Origin: Protula sp. h YS-2021
Taxonomy: Eukaryota; Annelida; Polychaeta; Sabellida; Serpulidae
Length of the DNA stretch: 64,000 nucleotides
Reading direction: 5' to 3'
Assembly (NCBI GenBank): GCA_949752745.1
Contig: OX457028.1
Coordinates: forward strand, 20,444,352-20,508,351
Shown piece by piece: positions 40,457 to 52,067 of this stretch; within the stretch, counting starts at the first letter, position 1, and every line of letters begins with the position of its first letter. The notes beneath the pieces are model-generated. The model was not told where the DNA came from and ran no database searches. It saw only the letters and a program-made list of their open reading frames with translations. Position numbers and translations under genes: made by a program.

Positions 40457-40978
40457 TTATATCAGTTATATCTTTATTAATTTCAAATCAATGCACACAA
40501 AATCACCCGAAGGACGTGTGTAAAATAACCAACAATTTACCCTTTAAAATAAATATTTACCTTCAAAAATGCCTTCCGTTCTGTCATTAGTGATAGTACA
40601 CTTCAATTTATGTGCCTTAAACTCATGTGTTTTAAGAAGTAACCTCACAAGCCCGTCTCATAAACAAGTATTTTCTCCCTTTCGAACGTTCCTTCTTATT
40701 TTTGTCAGTTCAACGGAAGTAACTCATTTCAACTCAAATCGCAAAATAACAAGGCAACAAATACACAAATGGCGTAATTATATGGCATTTGTAATTAGAT
40801 AACGTTTCGTTTTCAGGCTGCGCTGTAAATATCGTCACAGTTATAACTCATGTTTCGATTTTGAGGACGGTTGCAGTTCATTGTGACCCACTTTCTCTTC
40901 ACTTTCAAGTCCGAAAACGCGTGTTTTTTTTGTTTACTGCTTACATCTGATCGCATGATGAATATGCTTATAGGGGGG

Positions 40979-41954
40979 GCACCGTCCCGAACACTCGCTT
41001 AACGTCTAAAATACATCTATATTTGATCGGCAATTTCGGCAACGTCGTCGGCCGATGTATCGGTTGCACATAGGATTAACTATGGCCCGACGCATAATAG
41101 ATATAGCGGCTTCGTACATCGGATATACATTGGGCCGATATATCTTTAATACGTCGGGCCACCGTCGGAAATATCCCTACAAATTCTTCGACGTCGGATA
41201 CCAACCGTCGGCTATACGTCGGTTATACGTTTATATTCCGATGCATTTCCGACGAACTTCCGATGATTTTTATACGTAAAAAAATTGTTTCTAACCTTAA
41301 CTGACCCACTGAACCCTTACCAACCATTCATAATTCACATATTCATACATACACCATAGCATATCAATATACAACATAACATATTTATATATCGCAACTG
41401 AACACTAGTACTTACTCGGGTTTGAACCGGGGACCTCTTGTATCCTAGGCGCTGAACATACCTCTACTCCACGGCGGCTGGGGCTGCCTCGGCAGTGTAA
41501 TTAAGTGGTCTAATGTTTATATTTCGTGCCAAAAAGTTTACTTCTTACATTTTCGTTTTTTTGTAACCGCTGGCGCTTTTAAATTTAGTTATTTGAATTG
41601 TCTTTTCCTCCTTTATGTTTGCTGAGGGAAAGTTTATTGAGGCAAATGATAATTTTCAAGTATATTCATAATGCTCCACTATTGATTCTTCATAATGTCC
41701 CCTACAAAACGTCAATCGATAAATTTCCGACGCCGAATAAGCATCGGAAAACATTCGTTTTATAGACGTATAAAAAATACGTATAATATACGATTGCAAT
41801 ATCGGCATCTTTTTTCCGATGTATTTCCGACGTCGTTTATACATAGGAAAATATGCGTTTTATAGACGTTTACAAAAATAAGTATAATACGCGTTGGCAA
41901 TATCGGCATCTTTTTTCCGACGCTGTGGAATATGTAGAGCACTCGTACACAACG

Positions 41955-41990
<36 letters not shown>

Positions 41991-42726
41991 TTCATTTCAA
42001 GTTATGCGTGAAATACACAAATTTAGAGATCCAGTGGAAATCGGTATATTTCCGACGTTTCACCAACAAATATAACTATATGTATAATATACGTATATAT
42101 TTATACGCATATTACATGCTTGTAATATCTTAAATAAAACAACTAAAGTTCCGTCGGAATTCGGTATATTTCCGATTATTGTAATGCGTCGGTTATACAT
42201 CAGTAATGTTTTTTTCAAAAACAAGTTTTGTTCCGTCGGAAGTCCGTCTATGTCAGACGTTGGGCCAACATATACAAATATATGTATAATATACGTATAA
42301 TAAAATACATCGAATATACGTATGCAATATCCGTTTCAATTTCTTTTTACCATTGGTTGGAAGTTTATCTATTTCCAACGTATTACCAATGCATAAAAAT
42401 ATATTATACTATATGCATTGAGAAATACGTATAATATACGAATATAATATTAAAAAAAAAAAACAAATTCCCAATTGGTAGGAAGTTCGTCGGAAAAAGA
42501 TGTCGGCCCGATGAATATTTGCCAACATCTATTAAACTGAGGAAAATAATCATCTGGCCAACGTCGGTAACCGATGAACTTCCGACGAATGGGGAAAAAT
42601 GGAAATTCGACTATTACCAACCTATAACCGATGCATTACCGATGCATCGAAGCCGATGCCGACGTTTTAAGACCTGGTTTATACCGTTCCGACGTCGGCC
42701 CGACGTTACGCGAGTGTTCGGGGTGC
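40979..42726. mobile_element. Non-autonomous DNA element with CCGAACACTCGC terminal inverted repeats
   Basis: Left end GCACCGTCCCGAACACTCGC and right end (reverse complement) GCACCCCGAACACTCGCG share about 25 bp through TAACGTC. The interior is full of degenerate CGTCGG/CCGACG and TATACGTATAATATACG units in both orientations, plus an (AT)n at 41,957-41,990. No transposase frame. I could not define a target-site duplication. Confidence 0.65.
41404..41475 (-). repeat. tRNA-like segment, possible SINE relic
   Basis: The reverse strand has a CCGTGGAGTAGAGG A-box-like run and GGTCCCCGGTTCAAACCC (B-box) about 40 bases apart. Full cloverleaf not supported. Confidence 0.3.
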
Positions 42727-43769
42727 AATCTGGCCTATGAAAACTGCATGCTCGTTTTTTTTTCTATCATTTTTTTGTACGCGGACCTCTAGGCGTATAA
42801 TAAAATATATACAACCCGTTAAAATTGTGCCTGTTTAGCAAAAGAGATATTTTGTGCAGTAAATGTTTGAATAATAGTAATTGGTATTCAGAATTTGTGC
42901 CTCTGAACGTATGAAGCTGACCCCTATTAGCGGAACAATGTTTGGTTTCCTAGCTCTGACGAAAATATATACGAAGTTATTTAAGTCGGAGCTGACTCGG
43001 AGCTAGGGGTCGGCAAGTTCCAATAAGTAGCTTGTTACTGCCAGTTCGAGTCCCCGCTTCAGTTCCGTTGATTGAAACAGCAATAAAGTGAGCTTCACTC
43101 ACGTTGAGGACCAATTTTGGCAACATTGCAAAAGAGTAGAAAGATTAAACGATTTCAAGTTTACTTTGGAAGAAACTGGCACAGCGATATGGAAATGGAA
43201 CAAATCTGCCAGGAGTGAAAAATGAAATTGAACAGCACATCGTGATTGACAAAACTAAAAATGTGTTCGTTCAATGTTAAAACAGCGTTTCCGCCGGTTT
43301 ATTTTACGCGTCTACTGAAAATGCGTAAGGTGGAGCGGAGATAGAACTGGTTAGAGTAGATCGTAATTGGTAACAATAAACTGTTCAATTTTAACTAAAC
43401 CTAATAAGCGAGATTTGAATTTACCGACCCTTTCGCCCAAAATATTCCTTTTTTTTGCGATGCTTGACGAATAAAATAATGTTTCAAGCCACGGAAGATG
43501 TTCTTTTCAATTTTATCTACTGTAACACAGCATAGTTTTCTGGCTGTCCACACTGACTGGACAGCTGACCACCAAATAAAAAAAAAAAAGAAAAAAAAAA
43601 GAAGAAGAAGAAAAAAAGCGGACAAACGATATTTTTGAGAACGTATTTTGTTATTTTTTTAAATACGTATATTGCGCTATTGCAATTCTGTAGGTTTTAA
43701 AAAGTACATTTATTTTTTGAACATAAAAAGAACAGAGCAATCTGTTTACGAAACATTGTTACAACAAAC
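42727..43769. other. Intergenic, with purine-rich tract
   Basis: No gene. A/G-only tract at about 43,578-43,618. Confidence 0.4.
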
Positions 43770-46700
43770 GTGTCACTGTGGATTAAGGATTACGATGATA
43801 AATACCCACACATTACAGAAACAGATCTTGGAGTCCTCTTAAGTAACGGTTATGCTCTGAAATTCATTTGCAGAGTATGTCGATCTTTACATGATGAGCT
43901 AATGGAGAATTACAGTATAAACAAAGGCAAAAGAGCCGCAACCAATCCCCAAACCAATGGGCTGTTTCACCTTCGATAACAAACTTAACCAAATAGAAAA
44001 ACGCATGAAAAGTCCGGATACTACAGTGAACGATTTTTCAACCACCCAGAACTAATAACAAGACCGAAAAGGCTACCGAAGAAATTATCAACCAACAACA
44101 CCGTCATACAGTCTTATGCTGATAGAGTGAAAGAACTAAGCATAGTATCAAGCAATATCCAAGAATCCTTCAGAGTATCGCAGCAGCCCCAAAACAATCA
44201 GCGATCATTAATTCATTCAAGAATTTAACGAGAGAGAAAGCCGAAAAAATAATCCAATACTTTGTAACCTCACAGAAAACGGTCATTTACCAACTCAGCT
44301 GAGAGAAATTTGCAACGAACCAGATGTTAGGAATATTGAAATTGTCCAAACTAAACTTCTGGATCCAGTAAATATCGGCCAAAACCCATGGCCATTACTG
44401 GTATCATTCAAGGACATTGATCAGAAAAGGGCAATTCTAACAAAAGCGAAAAATCTAAGACAGTCAAGTAAATACAATAATACATTTATAGCACCAGATA
44501 TGACTCATGAACAATGCCAGGATAACAAAAAAAACAAACTAGTGGATGAATATAAGAAGGGAATTAACTAGAGCCTTATTTCGCTAGCGAAATGTTAAAC
44601 ACTTGACAAAAATTAAAAAGCAAAAATACTTCCTTCAGTGGGTTATTTCTTGAATAATATATTGTAAACAACACAGCTTGAATACGTCTTATAAGCCGAG
44701 TAGTGTTTGGGTTTTGTTGGCTTAAGGTTTTATTGCATGAGTAGGCATACGCCGTGTTATCTATTTACGCAGTGAGAGCTCGCACAAAAAGCTCAGCAAC
44801 TGTGTTCTGTGATGTACGTTAAATGCTCTGCATTTACTTGCAAAAATACACTCTTTTTACATGGCGTTTTAACAAAGAAAACGAAATCGAAGACGAAAAT
44901 AAAAAGGGACATGCACATGTTCAGATCAAGCCCCCAGGTTTCATGGTCCTAGGGCCCATAGTGTCAGAGAAGAAGAAGAAGACACAAAAAATCGGAAAAA
45001 CTGTCAACAAGAAAAAAAAATTTTCTTAGCTAATATGAAAAGGAAAGAAGGAAGAGAGATACTAATATACACTAAACAGATGCTCAACATCTCTGAAATA
45101 AATCCATTAGAAACATTTGAAGAATCTATATGGATAGCTCTTTCACTCCGTAATAATGACAAAGCTCTAATAGGTTGTATTTATTGAAGCAATAGTGGCG
45201 CAAATGACAATAATGATCAACTAAATGCGATGCTTAAACCTGTGTTTACGGAAAAATATACTCATTTATTTATAATGGGTCACTTCAACTATCCGGACAT
45301 TAACTGGAAAACGTATGAATGTAAATCGAAAAACAGTTCTGATTTTATTGAAAGCATAAGAGATTCATATTTTTATCAACATATCAAATAATGTGCAAGA
45401 TGTAGACCTGGCCAAAAACCCAAAATTCTTGATTTGATCTTCACGAGTGAACAAAATATGATAAATAATATCGAGTACAATAGTCCGCTGGGAAAAAGTC
45501 ATCACGCAGTCCTAGATTTCACATTTACGGCGTACACGGATCCAAACCTTTCAACCATAAAAACAGTGAGAAATTATAGAAAAGGAGACTACACTGATTA
45601 TGCAAATTCTATGCTAAATTCCATCAACGTGAACAAAGAATTTGAACACTTAAGATATAGTGTCGATGATATGTGGAATGATATCTGGGAACACTTCACA
45701 AAATAATAAAGTACAACGAAAAGAAATATGTTCAGGTCTCGTTGATAAGCCAAGAGAGACAAAGAAGTTCAGTACCAATGACACACACTAAATTTGTACA
45801 AGTAAAAAATAAAAATAGAGCTTGGCATAGATTTATTAGGAATCGTAACCTAGAAAACAAAATTGAATGTAACAGAGAAATTAACTTGAATCAAACACAT
45901 GCAGCATGCGAAATAGCTTCGAGCGGGATTTTGTAAAATCTGAACCCAAGAAGTTATGGAAATATATCAACTCGAAAACCAAAACTAAACATACTTTGGG
46001 AGATCTTCTGCTTAACCAACAAGACAAGGATTCTACCTAGACAAAGCACCCCCACCCTCCGCTGTCCTGCCTAACCTCTCCTCCTTCCCCTCCCTTCCCG
46101 CTCTTCCCCAACCCCAACCGTTCTTTCCCCTCCCCCTCTCCCCACTGCATTCCACGAGGTCCTATGTGCACTGTAGTCCTAGATGACTCTTGCGGTCTTC
46201 CTATGACAGCAAGAGTCATAGTTCCTATAATAGGAAATGTCAGTGATGCCAATTTTCAGATCTCGGCGCACGGCTGGGACCAACGGCGTTATTTTAGAAA
46301 GAGTGCATCACATAAATGCCCAATTATAAATTATGGCGCACAAGTTTTATGGTCAGCTAACAATTTTTTACTGAGAAAAATATGTGATCAGGATATCGAA
46401 TCCCGCATTATCGCCCACAACGACAGTGAATCCACATTTGTAAAATCACGCTTTACTCTAGTTTGGGAGTTTCGCTGAGGTCGAAAATAATGCGCCAGGG
46501 TACTTCTCAGTGTGCTTTTAAAGAAAAAGCCTGCCAATTCGAGCCTCTGTGTCCTTGAACGTGCGCCAAAAGATCCAGAGCCTCGAAAATCGAGATCAAT
46601 GGCCATTTGTATTGCAGGAACTGTGACCCTTTCTGTCCTAGGAAGATAGAAAGGGTCCGGCTGGGACTATGTGCATTGCTACTGTCCTTACCCACGTTCA

Positions 46701-47650
46701 ATAAATCCCTACTAACCCCTTTGAACACCTCACAATCCTTACCGTTTGATTCAGTTTCCACCTACCTCTATGCATTTCATTATAAAACCATAAAAATGAA
46801 TATATATATTAAAAATAAAGCTGCTGATAGAAACATAATGCAAAGAGATATAGACAATCTCACAGAATGGGCACATCTTTAGCTGTTGAAATTTCATCCC
46901 GAGAAGTATACATATGTGGCAATCTGCGACAAGGAAACTTATCAAAACAAATATAATATAAATGATGGAGAAGAATCTAAAGAAATCAAACAAGTTAATG
47001 TAGAAAAGGATAAAAGTGTTGTAATTGACAGTTCTCTAAACCTTGAAGAACACCTGAATACAATTGTTAACAAAGCAAGTAGTATTCGGAGATCATACAG
47101 ACTACTCGACCAAGATGTGTTTTTGCCCTTATATAAACCGGTAGTTAGATCGAAGCTAGAATATGCAACTTTTGTCTGGGCCCCATTTAAAACAAAACAC
47201 ATTGAATTGTTGGAAAATGTGCACAGGAGAACAACAAAACTTGTATCCCAGCTAAAGGACCGAAGTTACGCTGATCGTCTAAAAACCTTAAGACTTCAAA
47301 CCTCACATATCGAAGAGCTATAATGGACATGATTGAAGTATTTAAATGCATCAGTGGTAACTACGATAATGAAGTAAAGCCGTTTATCAAACTCAACATT
47401 ACAAATGATATTCTACGAGGAAATGGAACAAAAATCAACATCAATGCAGCAGGACTAACAAAAGACTACATCGCTTCACAGTAAGAATAACAAGCATGTG
47501 GAATTCTGTACCTATAAATGTTGTAAATTCACCTAGCCTGAACTCTTTCAAGAATAGACTTGATAAAAACTGGTCTAATCAACCAATGCTGTATGGCTAT
47601 AAAGCAGAGGTGAACTACAGTATTACAATTTCTGAGAATTTGCGTAAGTG
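43770..47650 (+). mobile_element. Non-LTR retrotransposon (CR1-like), internally deleted
   Basis: ORF1-like remnants at about 43,770-43,979 (Cys pair C-R-V-C) and 44,250-44,570, the latter with P-W-P-L-L-V-S-F-K and F-I-A-P-D-M-T-H-E-Q. AP-endonuclease remnants at about 45,030-45,700 include I-M-G-H-F-N-Y-P-D-I-N-W and, after an interruption, I-L-D-L-I-F-T. The linker is at 45,742-46,030. Reverse-transcriptase C-terminus at about 46,800-47,323 (V-I-D-S-S-L-N-L-E-E-H, then L-Y-K-P-V-V-R-S-K-L-E-Y-A) and in another frame to about 47,640 (M-W-N-S-V-P). Catalytic palm motifs are missing: 46,040-46,790 holds unrelated sequence. Several stops and frameshifts. A-rich tail near 47,752-47,775. Confidence 0.78.
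46040..46147. repeat. Polypyrimidine tract
   Basis: About 108 bases almost entirely C/T on the plus strand with many CCCC runs, at the left edge of the sequence that replaces the catalytic region of the retrotransposon. Confidence 0.8.
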
Positions 47651-49726
47651 ACATTAATGCCCTTATATAAATGAACTATGTAATTATTAAAAATTTCAAA
47701 GTTTTGATTGAACAGAGAGGCTGTTATATGCCTGCGATCAAATTACAACAATGAAAAAAAAATAAATAAATAATATGCACGGGGTTTTTGTGTTTAAAAC
47801 GACAGTTGCTTTGTGCCATGTTGAGGTCTAAGTCGGAATCCTTTTCTTTTCTGGAAAAATCAAGCCAAAAGGCCGGATTACGGCTTTGTGATGCGTTTTT
47901 TGAGTTCTGCAGACTGCCTGACGATATTCTGACCGCGGCTTTGACAGGGAAGAGGCAAGATGCCTCTTTAAAACCCATTTGTTTAAGAAATGTGCATCCA
48001 ACTTCACCGGTGGTTAGTTGGCGGGTGGGCAGTTTGTCTGGTGGCCATGTGACCAGTAGCCCTTATTAATGATGCCCACTTGTCCAAAGGCCAGTCGTCA
48101 AAACTCCGGCGTTCTTGACTATTGTTCAATAAAAAAAATTATCTGAGGGCTGTCGCTATGCCATTTCCGTCTGTCCATAAACGGTAACGAAGCCTACTTT
48201 TTGTGCGCCTCTTTGCCATTAAGTTCTCATCGTACAGTTTTCTAACTCCACACAGTAAAAGAATGTATGTTATGGTTGTTATTAAAAAATGGATTTAAAG
48301 ACGATACCAATGAATTCGTGATCAGAGCGATATTCATCTATGATGATGATGATGGTCGTGATGACGATAATCAGAAACTAACACTGCTGCCCGAAAGACG
48401 GAGGTGCACTAGAATATATGTTTTTCATGTTCAGATTAAATCAGCCCATGAATAATGTTTAGTGCCTTTTCGCAGTTGACTCAAATGGAGCAATTTGGAA
48501 ATGTTAATTACATACTATGGAGTTAATCTAAATACCACATGTTCTAGCTAATGTTCTATGAAAGCCAGATGAGACTTACAGTATATAGAACCCATCAGTC
48601 ACTAAACATTGCTAAGGATTTCGGTTGTTCACAAAACAAGCTTAACTGTTTTGAACCTAGACGGATATATTTTTTTATGCCGGATAATGGCTGGGAAAAA
48701 ATAACCTTTCTTCTCATACCCGGCCGACTTCTAAAATCGCAAAAAAGTAACCTGACCGAGTCTGAAATATATCGAGTGAAAAAAATAGAAATCAACCAGC
48801 GGGAGAGTATCTAAAATTAAAATATAGCCAAATGGAGAAAAAGTACCTAAAATGGCCTTTCAGAGGAGAAATCTGACCTAAAATTTTCGTTAGCACTTTT
48901 AGTCCCGCATTTCCCCGAAAGAAACATTTCAAACGCTTCAAAGTAGCAACTTATAAATTGACAATATGCCATAAATGTTATGTTATATGCACTTTTTACG
49001 GAACCATTAAATCATGTTGCGGGAAAAAAGAAACAATAATTTTGAACGTTGGCAGGTGACCGAAATTTATAAAAAATAGAGAACAAGTTCGACCACGACC
49101 TGATCTTTTTTTTCGCGCGTCGGCCTTCCTAGTCTTATTTGAGAATCCTTTAGTTCTAAACTTGACAACTATTAAGTATTTTTTACCATACAAACGCCAG
49201 AAAACTGCCTACACAAAGTTTTCGATCTAATCTATCAACGTGTTATTGGTTATGGGAGCTCTTAGCGAAGACTTGAGGAAGTCAGTATGCTTGTGAAATG
49301 AAGTAAAACGGCAGCCACACTACTGAACGCTTCTTTATGATTGGTGTGTGTTTGAAAGATTTTTTTAACCATGCGTTCAATTGGTTTTTACAAGCTAGAA
49401 TAATTACTACAGTTAATTGTGCTTTTCGTGGATAAATTAAAATAATTCTTTTGCAAATCTTGAAAGACTGAATTTATGCGCGTGCGAGTGCCAGAAAAAG
49501 CGGTAGAGAATTTGTAACTACTAAATCTTACTTCAACGATGTGATGGATATAACATGTCAGTTTGCTTTTGTAAATTTGAGTGTATGGGCGGCACGTTTA
49601 CTTTGTGGTAAGCACACCACTGTCAGTCCCCTGTATTTATTTCATGTACATACATTAGGGAACTTATTCGTAATACGTAAAGTTTCGGCCAATCAAAATA
49701 GGCTAAATAGAACAGGTGGTTCGAAA
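47651..49726. other. Intergenic, nothing recognised
   Basis: Frames at 47,788-48,069 and 48,551-48,814 have no domain or splice support. Confidence 0.4.
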
Positions 49727-51420
49727 AAAAGACAGGGGATAGATAGCTCACTCTTCGTGGATGATTTTGCCATGTCGTGTAGAGGCAAAAGTATGAATTT
49801 AATACAGCGTCGTCTTCAGCAGAGTATTTATTCTCCCCCAGTTTGGGCGAATAAGAATGGTTTTAAATTCTCACAAACCAAAACAGTTTGTATACACTTT
49901 TGTAAAAAACGAAAACAACACGACGATCCAGTTTTACACATCTGCAAATCCCTGTTGTCAAGGAAAACAAATTTTTAGGTTTAATTTTTGATAACCAACT
50001 TAGTTTTATCCCACATATCAAATACCTCCGAAGAAAGTGTCAGAAGGCCTTAAATTTACTGAGAGTCATTTCCTCCCACGATTGGGGAGCAGATCGTGAT
50101 ACTAACCTCGTGTTGTATAGAGCTCTAATCAGATCGCGACTGGACTATGGCAGTATAGTTTATGGCTCAACTAGACCATCATATCTCAAGATGCTAGAAC
50201 CGATACAGAATCAAGGCTTAAGAATATGTTTAAATGCCTTTAGAACATCCCCAGCCGACAGTTTACACGTTGAGGCAAATGAACAACCTCTCAATATACG
50301 GAGGTTAAAACTTGCCATGCAGTATTATATAAAACTTTACGCCAGTAGAAATAACCCTACTCATCAGATTGTTTTCGGATCACATTATGCGGATAGAGGT
50401 ACCAATGCTATCTCCCCCTTTGGAACTAGGATTATACCACACCTGCAAGAAGCAGGTATAATCGTTGAATCTGTTGCAAATTACAAAATACCTAACCAAC
50501 CCCCTTGGAAGTTAACGAAACCTGTGCTCTTGAAGACTCTTTCTGAGTCCACAAAAGAACGAACTAACCCGTGTGTATTTCAGTCAAAATTTGCAGAATT
50601 AAAGGATAATTATAATGACTACCATTTCATATATACCGATGGTTCCAAACTTGACGACAAGGCTGCAGCAGCTATTGTCACAGAAAATAATACATTCAGA
50701 ACCAGGCTCCCTGATGGGTCTTCTGTTTTCTCTGCAGAAGTTAGAGCCCTGCAGCTAGCTATGCAAATTGTCAAGATTAGCCGTTACAAAAAATTCATAT
50801 TGTGCGTGGACTCCATGTCAGTGCTTGAGTCACTAGAAAACTTACAGGTATCCAACCCAATAATTTTGGACTTGATAGAAAAACACGACGAAGTGGTAAA
50901 ACGTGGCATAGAGATAATATTTTGTTGGGTACCGAGCCACGTTGGAATCCCGGGCAACGAGGCAGCCGACAAAAGCGCCAAAGAAGCGTTAAACCAAGAC
51001 TGCTCAGATTTCCTTAAACCGTCATCAGATTTTAAGTGCCATATTTCTAGATATGTCAAAAATCTATGGCAACAATATTGGGATGAACAAACCAACAATA
51101 AGCTATACCAAATTAACCCTGTGGTAGGGCGCAAATTGCCCTCCCTAAATGGCCTTCGCGACGATATGGTAATTCACAGATTAAGAATAGGACATTCTTA
51201 CACTACTCACAAACACCTCTTAAGAGGTTAACCACAACCCGAATGTGTAAGTTGTCAGGAACGGTATACAGTGAAACACATCTTGATAGATTGTATAGAC
51301 TTCGATCACATTCGTCCCCGTTATTATAGAGTTGATTCCATGAGGGAGCTCTTTGAGAAGGTAAATTCCAACAAGGTCCTAGAATTTTTAAAAGAGAGTA
51401 ACATGTATTCCTATGTGTAG
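49727..51420 (+). mobile_element. Non-LTR retrotransposon, reverse-transcriptase C-terminus plus RNase H
   Basis: Starts 5'-truncated in the palm: S-L-F-V-D-D-F-A-M-S-C (motif C) within 49,727-49,978. A frame change at about 49,970 then gives a long frame to a TAA at 51,229-51,231. This has L-G-L-I-F-D, L-V-L-Y-R-A-L-I-R-S-R-L-D-Y-G, and an RNase H domain with Y-T-D-G-S-K, S-A-E-V-R-A-L, C-V-D-S-M-S and S-H-V-G-I-P-G-N-E-A-A-D carrying the D-E-D-D residues. After the TAA the same frame continues to 51,420 with C-V-S-C and H-I-L-I-D-C, the CCHC-like tail of I/Jockey-group elements. The RNase H points to the I/Nimb side. One frameshift and one stop: relatively young but inactive. Confidence 0.85.
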
Positions 51421-52008
51421 ACCACCATTAAGTCTATTTTTAGTATATTTTTTAGTATATTTAAGATTTTATTTTATAATCATTTTTAATCAACAAAGTA
51501 TAAATTCGACAAAGTTACCAGGAATGACACAATATGACCTGCAACAGGTTGGCGGTGTCGTTAAACTAATCAAATAACTAACTGACTAACTCGAAAAAAA
51601 GTTTTCTTTCCAGGCCTAATCCATATATCAATAAAAATAACACCAGTAGAATTATCTGCTAAGAGTAAAGCAACTCTTTACCAATAAATATTGTTCATAT
51701 TCATATATATAATATTTAGTACTTGTAATACACGTGCATCGCTATTGCGCACGCGCGGCGCGCACCTGCAATCGTCTCCGTGTTCTGCTTTCTAGTTCTG
51801 AAAAGTATGAAGGGCTCGCAATCTTATGAACACGAATTCAGGGAAATTTAGCAGGTGTAAATTTAGGGGATAACAACGTGCTCGCCCTAATGTGGCTCGG
51901 TTTGGGTGGTAGGAATAGCGGTTTGGTTGGGGCCATGTGTGCTCTGCTGCTAAAGTAGTAATATCAGTATGTAATACATGAAAACTGCTGGAGTTGGCCT
52001 TGATCTCT
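51421..52008. other. Retrotransposon 3' end and promoter-proximal sequence
   Basis: Retrotransposon 3' UTR to about 51,590, ending in TAACTAACTGACTAACTCG. A GC-rich block with several CpG (about 51,745-51,775) lies 300 bases upstream of the RRM gene start. Confidence 0.45.
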
Positions 52009-52016
52009 TATAAAAG
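52009..52016 (+). promoter_or_regulatory. TATA box of the RRM-like gene
   Basis: TATAAAAG, 59 bases before the ATG at 52,068. Confidence 0.55.
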
Positions 52017-52067
52017 TGTTTTTTTTTCTTTTCGAATATGTCAATTCAGTGAGTACAAAAATTCACC

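Noticed and set aside
46164..46478. Plus-strand frame of 104 codons inside the CR1-like element
   Set aside because: No domain, no start context, and it lies in sequence that interrupts the retrotransposon.
50784..51134. Minus-strand frame of 116 codons
   Set aside because: Antisense shadow of the RNase H region of the retrotransposon.
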